Made by a program: the position numbers and the translations under genes. Of a DNA stretch of 64,000 nt, positions 39,954-51,799 are shown piece by piece (position 1 is the stretch's first letter; every line of letters begins with the position of its first letter). Below the pieces are notes generated by a model, which saw nothing but the letters and a program-made list of their open reading frames with translations, was not told the origin of the DNA and did no database searches. Origin of the DNA: Ricinus communis (Eukaryota; Streptophyta; Magnoliopsida; Malpighiales; Euphorbiaceae). The DNA lies in contig NC_063265.1 of the NCBI RefSeq assembly GCF_019578655.1, positions 1,832,501-1,896,500 on the forward strand, read 5' to 3'.

Positions 39954-41199
39954 CATGCCACATGTGCGAGTATACAAAACGCTTGTAATAAATGCACCTT
40001 AAGTTGACTTTCTAATCATATTTTATGAATATATAAGCTCACTTGATAGTTTGTTTAAATTTTCAAGTGATACCATAATAATTAAAATTGAATAGCAGTA
40101 AATGATTGCAAATAAGTAAACTGAAGAACTTGTATTTAAATTGCTAAAAATTTACATAAACAACCGATATTTGGAATAAATATAAAAAATAATTGAAAGA
40201 AATAATTTGTTGAAAACTAAAAGTACTTGTAGAGCATTTGTGCTTAAATATTTGAATTTTGCAGTAGTGTTGTTGTTATTGTTTGCCCTATTATCTCCTT
40301 TACTTGGAGAATTTAGGTACAAAATGGGGATAACTGTGCATAATTTCTTCTCATTTCTTCTATGTGCTAGATTCATCAACTATTTTTCTTAATTATTAAC
40401 TAATTAATTAATATGGACTTACAATCATATATGTTTGTTATTAGGCTAATGTAATACCCGTAATTTCTTTTAATAATGATAATATAAATAATAATTAATA
40501 AATAAGTTTTTATTTAAATTAATTTTACTTTATTTTTATTTGGTTTAATTGGAATGATTTAAATAGAATTTTAATGCTAAACAAATAAGGGAATTATTTT
40601 CTATATCCAATTAGTTTGATTTTTAAGAAATTAATTAAATAAATTCTTTGAGAAATAAATTATATTTTTGGTCATCCAATATTTTTCCCAAATATATATA
40701 AAATAAAATTCTATACTTGAGAGTTATGGAAGAATCAGTAAAGGATATTTTATAAGAGAATTATTGAGGAAAATGGCATTTTTAATTAGCTAATGGTGTT
40801 AAATTTTAATTGAAAACTATTTAGCAATTGATTAATTAAATTAATTGTGTGTTAGGATTAAATTGGAAATTTAATTTGGAATAAGGATTAATTAAAAGTA
40901 TAATTTTATTAATATGGGGTTTTAATGAAAATTTATATGTTTGGTATTTTTGTAACTAAATATGTTGGCAATGGCTTTTTGATAATTTTACATTTAAAAG
41001 CAAAGGTAAATATGTAATTGTATATTTTCAATAATTCTAATTTGGCCCAAATTAAATAGTTAGGAGTTTAATTGAAAAGCTAAAGAAAATTTTAAGGGTT
41101 AATTGAAAATTTTGCTGGATGAAATTGTTAGTAATTAAAAAGTTGAGGGGCTAAATGGTAAAAAGAAAAGTTAAGGGACTAATTACCGATAAGGAAAGA

Positions 41200-41237
41200 A
41201 AGAAGAAGAAGAAGAAGAAGAAGAAGAAGAAGAAGAA
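41200..41237. repeat. (AAG)n microsatellite
   Basis: About 12 uninterrupted AAG units inside the solo LTR, translated as poly-Lys in one frame. Confidence 0.95.
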
Positions 41238-42549
41238 AGAGGAGAGAGGGAGCTTGGGGATGGCCATTAATGGCGGATGGGAGGTGAGCTCGTTTAAGGT
41301 GCAATGGAGTTGGTCGGAGAAGGAGGAGGCGCCAGTGAGTACAGCAGCTCCAACGGCGATGGGCAGCGAGAAAACCTACAAGAGGACAACAACTTCTTCA
41401 ACACTATTCATGGCTTTTCCGGCGATGGCGACAGGTGCATCTAATGGCAATCAACTCGCCTGAGAGTGGGCTTCTATTTGGGGGTAACAGCATTAGCAAT
41501 GGTGGCCGAAGAAGTGAGATCCGATAAAGGAATCGTTGTGTAGGCAACTTGGTTTTCAAGTTTTATCGGCCATCTCCGGCGAGTTATGGCTAATCGAATT
41601 TCATGGATGAATTTCCCGAGTCCCAAGCTTTTCAATGACACTAATTTTGCAGTGATCGGACTCCGTTTGAAAATCGACAGCCGAGATCGTTCGTAAATCT
41701 CTTCGAATGATCAGGGATCGGATCGGAAGATCGGAAGCGGGGATCATCATCAGTCACGTCATTTTGAGTCCGTTGGTGCGTTCGAATCATCGATCGGACT
41801 CCGATGGCTGGAGGCGAGTCGGTTGAGCGATCAAGCGTCTCGGTAATTCTCTCGCCCGTTGATTTTAGAATTTATTGAAAAAATTTATGTGATTATTGAA
41901 ATGAGTTGAGCCTTAGAAATATTGTTAGTTAAAATAAATTGTCGGACTGTCTGCCAATAGTCGTGTTTTTGTTGTGTTACGAAGTCGAAAAAATTAATAC
42001 AATTTTGGTGGCCCAACTCCTATTTATTAATCGCTGTACATTTGAAGTGTTTTTTGACAAGTCCTGGACCCGTTATACGGGGGGTAAATATCTGTAATTT
42101 AGAGAAGGTTCTGCTGGATTTTCGGTAAAATTCTTCCAAGTCGAGATTCTTAGACTGTCAGTTCTAGGAGTCTACATTTAGGATTAATTGTCAAATGTTT
42201 CAACATTATTAATTAATTGTTTTCCGTGAATAGATAATCCGTCAGTTCGGCTCGCTCCACCTAAGGCATTAGAGCAGAACTAGGAGGTCGTCAGATGTGT
42301 GAGTTAAAGTCATATATCTGTTATGCACGTGTCATGCGCAGATTTTAAAGAGCGATTGTGATTAATTGATTGCAAGTTTAAATTATTTGTTTAATTACTA
42401 TTCATATATTTCATGTTCTCCATCATTGAATTTATTATTGCATGATGGCTCGGGATGAGACGGCAATAGAACATATTATTTGCTGAGTTGCACCGGTATG
42501 AATTCGAGACTGATAATAAAAAGGAACAAAGGGTAAATTTAAAAAGGTA

Positions 42550-42830
42550 AATTGCCCTGGTCGAGCATTGCTCTCTAGGCTGAGTAGAGTGTGTTTGCCG
42601 GAGTAAAGGTCCCTGGTCGAGCGTTGCTCTCTGGGCGCTGGCTTATTTGGACACCTAAGTGATCAGACTAGAGTTAAGGACCCTAGTCGAGCTTCGCTCT
42701 CTGGCCGCCAGTCTTATTGGAGTAAGAGAGCTGAAAGGCTAAGAGAGTTAGTGATAATTAAGTGACTGAACTAGATTTAAGGACCCTGGTCGAGCTTCGC
42801 TCTCTGGGCGCCAGTTCTGTTAGAATGAGA
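42550..42830. repeat. Four spaced copies of a CCCTGGTCGAGC...CTCTCTGGGCGC motif
   Basis: The motif (with variants CCCTAGTCGAGC and CTCTGGCCGC) starts at 42555, 42611, 42681 and 42784, within the solo LTR. Spacing is irregular (56, 70, 103 bp). In each copy GAGC and GCTCTCT lie close, so a small hairpin is possible. Confidence 0.85.
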
Positions 42831-43440
42831 GAGTCGAGATGTTAATGTTGGGATTAGGGTTCTGTTGAGGTACTACGTACCGTGGTATGAAATAAAAAAA
42901 TTATTTTATTTTATTTTATTTTATAGAAGCATAGCATGACATGGATTTTTATTCTAAATTAAGCAATTATTTTATTGAAGTGTTTATATTTGTTTTTGGG
43001 ATATATGATTTTAACTCACTCTCGAGACTGATAATCTCAATTTTACTGCTTTTCAGGTAATTGTCAGTCTTTCTGCAGTTCTTATCTAGCAGCCCGACTC
43101 CTTCATCATCGGGTTGTTGTATTTGATTTTGGTATGTTTGACTTGTAAAAATTTTAGATTCTCCGCAGTAGAAATTTTAGACTTATCAGTTGTAATTTTA
43201 TGTAGTCTAGGGTCTTGCCAAATTATATTGACAGACTGAATTAAATATGTAGAATTTATTGGTTAAGATAAATTGTGACATCAGTACTATTATATGAGAA
43301 TTAATTAAGTTAGTGAATGGTCAGGCTTACTAAGGGATTTGGTGGCCTTACGCCTACCCATTCCCTAGTGCCAGTCACAGGCCCACAGGTCGAATCGTGA
43401 CAGCTTGGGTCTAAAAACAATTATAGGCCAAAAATTACCT

Positions 43441-46400
43441 TATCATGTATATATCTGTATGTGTGTGTGAGGCTATATATATGAAAACTTCCATTTCCTA
43501 ATGGATAGGAGTTTTCAGCCCAAGTGCCTTCAAATTACACTTTTCATTTTCATTCTCAAATCTCCTTTTCAACCCCCCATATGCTGGTAACAATTTGTTG
43601 TCGCTTCACACTAGCCATCACACGTTATTCGACTTGACAACTTGTTCACTTCTCAACAAACTAAACCTTCTCGTTCTGTTAATGATCCTTAGGTAGAAAA
43701 TAGATAACTATCTGTGTAGAGTCCAAACTTTGATATTGGAAAGTACGACCTGCAAAGGACAAAATCTCTCTAAGTTTATGAGAGAAAAAGATTCACAAAA
43801 ATAAAATTTACCCAAATTTTTTTATTTTATATGTCTATTTCTTAGTAATTATGCATAATTAGATTTAAATTGCTAAAAAAAAATTAAAATGTAGCCTGAT
43901 ATGTGTGGAAAATATTAGCTTTTCAAACACTCAGAAATTGCATAAAAATGACTAATTTTTACTTTAGGAGCTAGAATAATTTCATTTTGGAGCCCAAAGT
44001 TAAAATCTGTCTTTGGTTACTTAAAATTTAAAATTTGGATTTTCAAGGATAAACTTATTTTGAGATCTCACATAAAATCTTATCGATTTTCCAAGAACAT
44101 TTTCAACTTGAGACTTTGATCCCCAAGTACCCAATTTATTTGGGGCTCTGGAACGAAAATATCTTAGATCTCAAGAACATTTCCAACTTGGAGCTTTCGA
44201 ATTAAAATAATATCGGTTAAAGAAGGGAACTGGATAGAAAAAATTAGAGCGCCAAGAACTAGTTTTACTTAGGATCTCATATTAAAATATTACATGTCAC
44301 CACCCCTTTTTTAGATCTAGATATCGAGAAAAAAATAGAAAATCCTATGATGAAAGTTACTGCCTTCTCGGATCTCGGGAAGTGAAGAATAGGCGAATCT
44401 AAGGATAGGGTCGCAGTCAATCTAGCTGAAATTATCTTTTTGAAATCAATTTGGACCTAATTGTTAGAAACATTAAGTTTGAGGGTCAAAATAATAATAT
44501 TTACAAAATCAGGGACTAAACTGCAAATTTTAAAACTTCCTACATAGAGCCAATGGCTCTTCATAGATCCGATTGGATTTTGACACCCCGACATTGTTCT
44601 TTCAGACGATTTTACGTCCAGATACAGATTCTAGAAGATTTTCTTGAGGATAATCATTATTTTATTGATAATTATAATAAAATAAGATATTTATCGATAT
44701 TTTCTAAAATTTGTCCCTCTCTCTAGGATTTCCTTTGATACCCTACTTCTATAAATAGAAAAAGGTGTTTAGGGTTTTAGGAAGGAATCAAGAATTAAAA
44801 CTCAACGGTAAGTGAAATTAAGAGAGAAGTAACACTGAGAAAGAAGAAAAAGAGATAAAATTAAAAGAAAACAAAAGAAAAAGCAATATTGATCGTAGTT
44901 AATATTCAAAAATCTAAGTCACTTAAGAAAGGATGATTTTGGGAAATAAGGTACTTAAGAAAGAATGTTTTTGGGACCTTCTTTTCAATCGACAAAAGAT
45001 TTCACAAAGCCATATCCAGTTCTGGATTCCTACCTAGTTTCTTATTCAACCGTATCCTCATCGCCCGAGACTTGCAGATCCAACATCCACGGTGACAACT
45101 TGAGGATTCCTTCAACCATACATTTGCATCCAATAAAAATCGGTTCTTTCAATCCTTCTTGTTTTTATTATTATTTGTTCTTAGAAGCATGATTAGGATT
45201 TCGATCTCTGATAAATATGATTAGGTTTCTATTAATATGCATGTTTATAGGGTTTTGAATCTGATATTAAGAACTTAGGATTTTATTTTGAGATTTGATG
45301 TTTACTAATTAGGATTTTTAGATTTAATTAAAAACATATCATAGGGTTAATATTTAGATCTATTTGTTAATATGAATAAGTAATTAAGCCTAATAAAAAA
45401 TTATAAGAGTTAGGGTTTTTAATGATTTAGAATTTTATTTGGCTTCTATAACTTTTATTTTGATATTTTGGTCTATTTTATCTCATTCTAATTAATTTCT
45501 TCACATCTACGCATGTGGAAATATGCTTTAGGGATGCGAGATTGTACTGGCGATTGAAGAAAAATCGAATAGAACCTGCCTTGAGACCCTAGAGCTGATT
45601 GGCTTAATGTAGAGCCAATTGGCTATATGTTGAGCTGATTGGCTCTTCATGCATAGTCAGTCAGTTGATCTAGCCAAACACCTATTTTGTATAATTTTGG
45701 TGTATTTTGATGTATTCTCGACCTCTGTATAGTTTTAGGTCTTTCAGTTTCACAATCATAGTTGTAAGCGGGTTGTAATAATTAGGCCTTTTCTTCTGCT
45801 TTGTTTTATGTTAACCCACTACATGATTAAATGACTGATTAATTAAAATGGGCCACATAGACTTAGGGCTAAAAGCTGGTCTAACATAAATTTGGTAGCG
45901 TAATAGGCTAATCAACCTTAATCGAGCCATGATTAAATGACTGATTAATTAAAATGGGCCACATAGACTTAGGGCTAAAAGCTGGTCTAACATGAATTTG
46001 GTAGCCTAATAGGCTAATCAACCTTAATCGAGCCTGAAACCCTAAAATCCAAGTAGACTAGTGGGCTTTGGTATATTTAGTTAGAGTTTGAACTTAGTTA
46101 GGGTTGAGATCATAGTGAATAGGCCTTCCCATAGCAAGTAGTCCATTAGGTGTAAAGGCTGGAATCCAAAGAGCATAACATGTAATTGGGCTAGACTGGA
46201 TGGGCCTTACAGATAATTAGTAATAAGTTAGATTAACAACTTAATATGGGCTGGGCTTGAATAAAATGGGCCAAACTTAAGTGTATTTCGTGTTGTTTTG
46301 GCATGCTTGTTTATAAACTATTTACATTCATAGGGAATACTTTGTTAAACAATAAATTTAAAGACTAATATATAAAAATAAGAAAGTTTGCTTCCATATT

Positions 46401-46990
46401 CATCTCTAGACTCTGTGGCATAAGCTTCCCTATGGAATCTGAGAAATGCCACTAATTAGTATAAGTGTCTCGATAATTATCCAGATGGCGATTCCTATCT
46501 CTGCTCTAATCTCGATGATTAGTTAGCGTGTTCCCTATATGGTTGAAAAGCCTTACAGTGCCATAGTCGCTATAGACACTTGGGTGCGTGCCCAAAACTG
46601 CTGCCCCTATTACCGGTTAACTTAGAAAACCCGATAGATAAAATTATAGTGCCAAGAACTAGTTTTACTTAGCAATTTCATATTGGAGTACTATCAATCC
46701 TCCAAGTACATTTTTAACTTAGAAAAACTACTTGAGGCTCATGACTTAAAATATTTTAAAGTATTACTGGATCCCAAAGCACACTTCTAACTTAAGGAAT
46801 TACTTGAGGCTCCCGACTTAAAATACTTTAAAGTATTATTGGATCCCCAAGAATATTTTTAATTTGAGGAACTACTTAGGGCTCCATCTTAAATATTTTA
46901 TTGGACTTGCACATATTTGTACCTTGAAAAAATATATATTTCTAGAACCAATAAAATATTTTTAGATCCTAACATGCTCAGTTTTCACAT
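43441..46990 (+). mobile_element. Ogre/Tat-like LTR and leader remnant
   Basis: There is a TATA signal CTATAAATAGA at about 44750 followed by GTTTAGGGTTTTAGG leader DNA. Further right TGGCGATTCC (about 46491) and TTGGGTGCGTGCCCAAAACT (about 46580) parallel 18980-19105. The phrase 'CCAAGAACTAGTTTTACTTAG' occurs at about 44255 and again at about 46655, and 'TGGATCCC(C)AA' recurs near 46760 and 46840, so part of the element is duplicated within itself. No gag-pol ORF remains. The 75-codon ORF at 44965-45192 has no family signal. Confidence 0.45.
45822..46035. repeat. Tandem duplication, 106-bp unit, two nearly identical copies
   Basis: CATGATTAAATGACTGATTA starts at 45822 and again at 45928, and the two 106-bp copies differ at about two positions. 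This duplication is recent. Confidence 0.95.
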
Positions 46991-47738
46991 ACCTATATAA
47001 TCAGATGTTTATCCTTAAAATTTCTAACAATTTAAATAATAAAAATGTGTGCACATGTTTGTTTGTTTTGCAATTATGGATCAGGCTTAGCTCATCATCA
47101 TTCATCATGTAGAGATAGAGTTCTTCTGATGCTGCTGTTGTAGAGGTAATTTATTTCTGTTTTTGGTGTTATAATTTACTTTATAATGAACTGAACTTTT
47201 CCTCCTCTTCTATGCATTATATATTCTTTGCTCTTACTGAGAGAATGGCTTCAAGTCTTTTGCCACTTTATGCAACCATATCATTTTAAATATAACACAC
47301 ATGCACTATAGCCATATTACTTGTGCCATGTAGCTAAACCACGGTACCTTTGCACACTTACAATTACAACCACTTTGCATCATGCATTCATGTGTCTTGC
47401 TTCATTCTGCATTCTTTTCAGTTATTTCTTTCTTATTTGCTAGCTATATCACAAATAGGAATACATAAGGATAGAAAAAAATTGACCATGAGGCATACTT
47501 TTATTAAATTTTAATTAATAGTTGTAAAGCCAACTTGCAAGGAAATAAAATATACATAAAATAGAAAAATAATATTATCTTAAGAAAATGGTCATATTTG
47601 GCTTTACATAGATTATGAAAGTAGTAGAAATATTATGTTAAGGTCATTTTTATGGCCATCGTTTGGCTTCAAACTCCAACTTTCATTTTTTTCATCATTT
47701 TCCATATGGTGAGGAAGTATTTCTTCAAGTACTTCCCA
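46991..47738. other. Retroelement interior without recognisable coding
   Basis: AT-rich DNA between the Ogre-like remnant and the gag-like remnant. No ORF of note. Confidence 0.5.
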
Positions 47739-48375
47739 TCAACATACCTTATGTGTGGTAGCATCAGTTTTATAGTGGTCAACAGGTGCAACTCCTCTTG
47801 TTAAGCCTTCATCTCTCTTATAAGAGTGAACATATCTCTCATTTGGAATTAGTGGAGCTTGGAGTCTTAGCATCATTTTTCTCTTGAGAACTAGTGGAAG
47901 ATTGCCCCCTTGCTCTACATTTTGTCCCATTGCCTATGACAAGACATTTTGGCCTCGTGGCTTAGGAGTTATCTGAGGTAAAGTTGAAGTAACTCTTTCA
48001 TCAATGTTAGCCATGGTGTGCTAAATTGCTGCATCAAATTATTAGTTACTTTCTTTTGACTCTCTACAAGATTATTGTTAACCTTTTCCATATACTTGCG
48101 AGTAGCATCTACTTGTATCCTGAAAATATTAGTCATAGAGTTATTAGTATTAAAAATTTGAACTAGAGGTAAGACATCATTTTGCCCTAAGAATAACACT
48201 TCCTATTAGGGATACTAACACCTCATATAGCTGAATATCTTGAGACGCCATGGTTCTTTTAATTTTTTCCTCAAGGAATGAAACTTTCTTATCCTACTTC
48301 ATTAGCAGTGACTTTGATGTCTTAAAGCCCCATAACATACTTTTAGTAATACTTCTAGTTTTGGATGCCATGAGA
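47739..48375 (-). pseudogene. Retrotransposon gag-like remnant
   Basis: Read on the minus strand, an N-terminal piece MASKTRSITKSMLWGFKTSK starts at about 48371, followed after a stop by KKVSFLEEKIKRTMASQDIQ, then ATRKYMEKVNNNLVESQKKV in the 47969-48199 ORF, then the ORF at 47739-47930 (MGQNVEQGGNLPLVLKRKMM). The opening 'MASKTRS' with a following Lys/Glu-rich, probably coiled segment is like the start of plant Ty3/gypsy Gag proteins. There are stops and at least one frame change. No capsid core, zinc knuckle or pol domain is visible, so the call rests on the start and on its place next to an LTR. Confidence 0.45.
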
Positions 48376-48416
48376 ATTGGGACCATAGTCATGTTTGGTG
48401 AAAATTGAAATGTTAG

Positions 48417-49022
48417 CGTGCCATGTGTGTAGCTACATGAACCATTTGTAATAAATGTGCCTTACATTGACTTTCTAATAAGATTTTGTGCATTCCTAGG
48501 CTCTTTTAATATTTTTCTTAGATCCTTAAGTGCCACCACAAGAATTAAAGTTGAATAGCAGTAAATAATTGCAAATAAGTAAGCTGAAGGACTTGTATTT
48601 AATTGCTGAAAATTTTCATAAACAACTCATATTTGAAATAAATATAAAGAAATGATTGAAAGAAGTAGTTTGCTGGAAACTAAAAGTACTTCCAAAGAAT
48701 TTGTGCTTAAATATTTGAGTTTTGCAGTAGTGTTGTTGTTTTTGGTCTTCTCCTTCTATAATTGGTTTGCATATGCTTTTATAGGGATCTCCAAGTTTCA
48801 TTTTTCTTAGGGATCTACTCCCTCACCTATTATCTTTTTTATTTAGGAAATTAAGGTACAAAGTGGAAATAACTATGCAAAACTTCTTCCCACATTTTCC
48901 ACATGATAGATTCATCAACCGGATTGCTTTAATTAATTAAATTAATCAATTATTATGGACTTACAATCTTAGGCCTTTATTATTAGGCTTGGGTCCAAAA
49001 ATATTTATAGGTCAAATATATT
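48417..49022 (-). repeat. LTR-like copy, right side of the nested complex
   Basis: This is the partner of 39954-40449/43403-43440. It carries about 85 bp near 48745-48835 that the left copy lacks, and it has the uninterrupted TTAGGCTTGGGTCC target into which the other copy received the solo LTR. Confidence 0.65.
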
Positions 49023-50160
49023 ATTATTAGACCCAGAACAAACTGACTGGTTGTACTAGAAAATTGAAAATAGACCTATAGCTAATACGAGCCTTTATCA
49101 ATGTTGCATTTGAATGAGAACCAAAAATTTTAGCATCAATTGACGAGTTAAGTTGTGACCTAGTCAACTCATATCTAATACCATGTTCCTTCAATAAAAG
49201 AAAAATTGAACATTTGCATGAGTTGATGTGACCAAGGTTAAGAGTCCATATACTTCAAGAGGCCAAGAGCCTTTAAGCATCTAAGAAGGACTAATTACAA
49301 AATCAAAAACCAAGAAGATGAAGGAAGCACTTGTTGGAATTATCAAGAATATTTAGATTCAAGACGCTATAAGCCATTGTGAGTCAACTCTAAAATTAAG
49401 TCTAAAACTTATTAGCTTGATCCAATACTAAGGGGCTTGATTATTTCGAATTGGGTCTTAATTATTCAAATCAAGCTAATAAGGTAGTAAGAAAGTAAGT
49501 TGGGCGAAGAGAACTTCAGGAGCAAGCCCATGTGTGTAACCTCTTTAAGTAATTAAGGTTTCAACTTAAACTTATTGACTAGTCAACAAGGGAGGGCAAC
49601 ATCTTTTATTTTCACTTTAAGAAATTTTTTATTTGCTTTATGTTGTTTAGAAAGTAATGATTTACTCCCTAAATAATTTATTTTCTATTTCCTAGCTTAA
49701 TTATAGGGGCACATGATTGTTAGCTATTTAGGAATTTCTATTTTTTTCTTATTTAGTTTAAGAAGTAATTCATTATTTTCTAAGTGATTTTATTCCTTTT
49801 CTAATGTCATTTTAGGATTGCAGGAGGCCTATAAGTACCTTGTATTTGACCACCTATGACAATCAATCTGGTATGAACTATTTTCTTATCAATAAAATTA
49901 TTTCTTTACTTTATTCTTTGTGAACTTTTCAAGTTTTCTTGTATTATTTGCAAATTCCTTGTTTTATCAATTTTGAAAACTTAATCGTTTAAGCTTTTGG
50001 AATTGTGATGATATATATCTTTTTATAACTAAAGTTTGTATTTCTTTATAATCAAAGGGTTTTAATTCCATCATTATAGATCTAAATTTAACGATCCTAA
50101 AATTAGCTTCAATCTCAATTTGGGTTCCATCTCTCTATAGATAGAATTCACATTATTTGG
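49023..50160 (+). mobile_element. Possible gypsy-type LTR fragment
   Basis: No reading frame. GCCTATAAGTACC (about 49828) followed about 65 bp later by TCAATAAAATTATT could be the TATA and polyadenylation signals of an LTR R region. Ends are not resolved. Confidence 0.3.
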
Positions 50161-51440
50161 TATATATATAAAGTTATTACTCAGTTGTATAAAAACATAC
50201 TATGTAGATATTTAAAATATATTTTTACTACATCTTTTCATATATTTATTTATATTATAAAATAATATATGTAAAATCATAAGTTAATACAATTTTTTAT
50301 GTAAAAGAGATATTTTTGATATACTCTATTTTCATTACTATCAATTTATCAAAGATACTACTAATAAACTAAAAAGATATGTATATTATATATTTTATAA
50401 TCTTATAAAATTTTGAAAACTTATACATTGACACACCTGTTCTTCAAAATCGGATAAAAATTTGAAACAATTCATAAATACAAGTAATTCGTTCAATATT
50501 TTATTATAGCATTATATGTACAATAGGTTTTTGTTATTTTTGTAGAGTTAGAAAAAATATATTTCTTGTATTCAAATATATTGAACTTCAATTGAAGGTT
50601 TTTTTCTATTTACCTCGATTTTGATATAATTTAATATAATTTCTTCTTGATCTAAGTTTAACTCTAAAAGCACCTGCATTATTACTCAGTTATGAGTTGA
50701 AGTTTGATTTCAATTCTGAAAACTATTTTCAGGTGTATCACGAACTTGATTTCTTCTTTATTGCTATCATAATGTTATATTTGTTTGATTAATCTGCTTT
50801 TTCTTTGATTTTCTAGTTTCTTTTTTCTTACTTTGTATGTGAGATTGAAGTTGCAGATTTACTGCTTTTATGGTAGATTTTTTTATTTTGTTTCTTGTTT
50901 TGTAAGAGTTTTAGTTTTAGAAGGAAACAATTGTATTTGATAGGAAAGAAGTTGGAATTTTAAAAATGGTATAAACAATAGAATTTTGAGTTGATTTTCA
51001 GTAGGAATAAAGTTTTTGTCTATGTACCATAAGAACAAAAAATTTCTAACTTCTTTCTAGTATTTATGTGCTTTTTCCATTGTTATAACATGGATTTCGG
51101 CCCAGGATTCTATGTGGACCGGAGCCTATAAACACGTGTAAAAAAGGACTTTGTAAAACACGCAATGTTGGCCATTTAAAACTGAAAGTGGAAAAAGGAG
51201 AATCCCATATTTTTTGCCAAGAAAGCAACCACATTCCACATGTTCAAGAAAATATTGACTTCTTCATTTTTCTTAAATTGTATTGTTTTATATTTTTTAA
51301 AATTATAATAAAATAAATTTATAAAAATTAATATTATATTAAAATTATATATTGAATGAATTTTATATATTTAAAAATCATTTATAGAATCTTAATTTTA
51401 TAACATTTTTCCATTAATAACAATTTAGCAAAATTTACTT
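50161..51440. other. AT-rich DNA before the TPP fragment
   Basis: Low complexity, no gene. The patch 51100-51240 is richer in purines but shows no motif. Some of it could be intron of the captured TPP fragment. Confidence 0.4.
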
Positions 51441-51444
51441 TTAG

Positions 51445-51690
51445 GTTTAAGCAATTGTGATGATATGCTTTCAATTTATGTTGGAGATAACCGTACAGAT
51501 GAAGATGCATTTAAGGTATAACATCAAGACTGAGTAAGTAGTGTATATGATGCGTTGTGTGACTATCTACTAACTTGAAGTTTCAACAGGCCTTGAAAAA
51601 TAGAAATTGTGGCTATGGTATCTTAGTATTATTTGTGCCTAAGGAAAGCAATGCTTTTACTCTCTCAGGGGTCCATCAGAAGTATGCAAT
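51445..51690 (+). pseudogene. Trehalose-6-phosphate phosphatase C-terminal gene fragment
   Basis: Two exons with a GT...AG intron remain. Exon A, 51445-51515, follows a TTTTAG acceptor and encodes [20 protein letters not shown] then AFK. The [10 protein letters not shown] block is the conserved metal-binding part of the haloacid-dehalogenase fold of plant trehalose-phosphate phosphatases. The intron 51516-51599 is 84 bp. Exon B starts at 51600 with ALKNRNCGYGILVLFVPKES then NAF, after which the frame slips (expected YSLR.PSEV is encoded in another frame). The enzyme removes phosphate from trehalose-6-phosphate. The upstream catalytic DxDGT motif and other exons are missing, so this is a genomic fragment, not a gene. 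It lies within about 110 bp of the MULE coding region, so it may have been captured by a mobile element. Confidence 0.85.
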
Positions 51691-51799
51691 CTTTTGTTGC
51701 ACAATTATTTGGTCTTTGAAACTTTTGTTTTTCTTTTTAACCTAATGATCTTGCATGGTGGGAAATTTGATATTTATAATATGTCAAATTTTGGGGGGA

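Larger units (their letters stand above)
40450..43402 (+). mobile_element. Solo Ty3/gypsy-type LTR, about 2.95 kb
   Basis: The segment starts TGTAATACCCGTAATTTC and ends GTCGAATCGTGACA, a terminus style frequent in gypsy (chromovirus, Tekay-like) LTRs. It cleanly interrupts the sequence TTAGGCTTGGGTC, which is continuous in the sister copy at 48975. Flanks GCTAA and GCTTG could be a decayed 5-bp target duplication. No second copy and no internal region are present, so it is read as a solo LTR. The 102-codon ORF at 41155-41463 arises from an AAG microsatellite and is not a gene. Confidence 0.72.
39954..49022 (-). mobile_element. Nested LTR retrotransposon complex
   Basis: Two copies of one LTR-like segment in direct orientation frame the region: 39954-40449 continued at 43403-43440, and 48417-49022. 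They share runs such as AATTGAATAGCAGTAAAT(G/A)ATTGCAAATAAGTAA, TTTGTGCTTAAATATTTGA and TTGCAGTAGTGTTGTTGTT. A gag-like remnant on the minus strand lies just inside the right copy, so the element runs right to left with its 5' LTR at the right. A second LTR (40450-43402) has split the left copy, and a third family fills part of the interior (43441-46990). Confidence 0.65.

Noticed and set aside
41155..41463. Lys-rich 102-codon ORF
   Set aside because: It arises from an (AAG)n microsatellite within an LTR; no conserved text follows.
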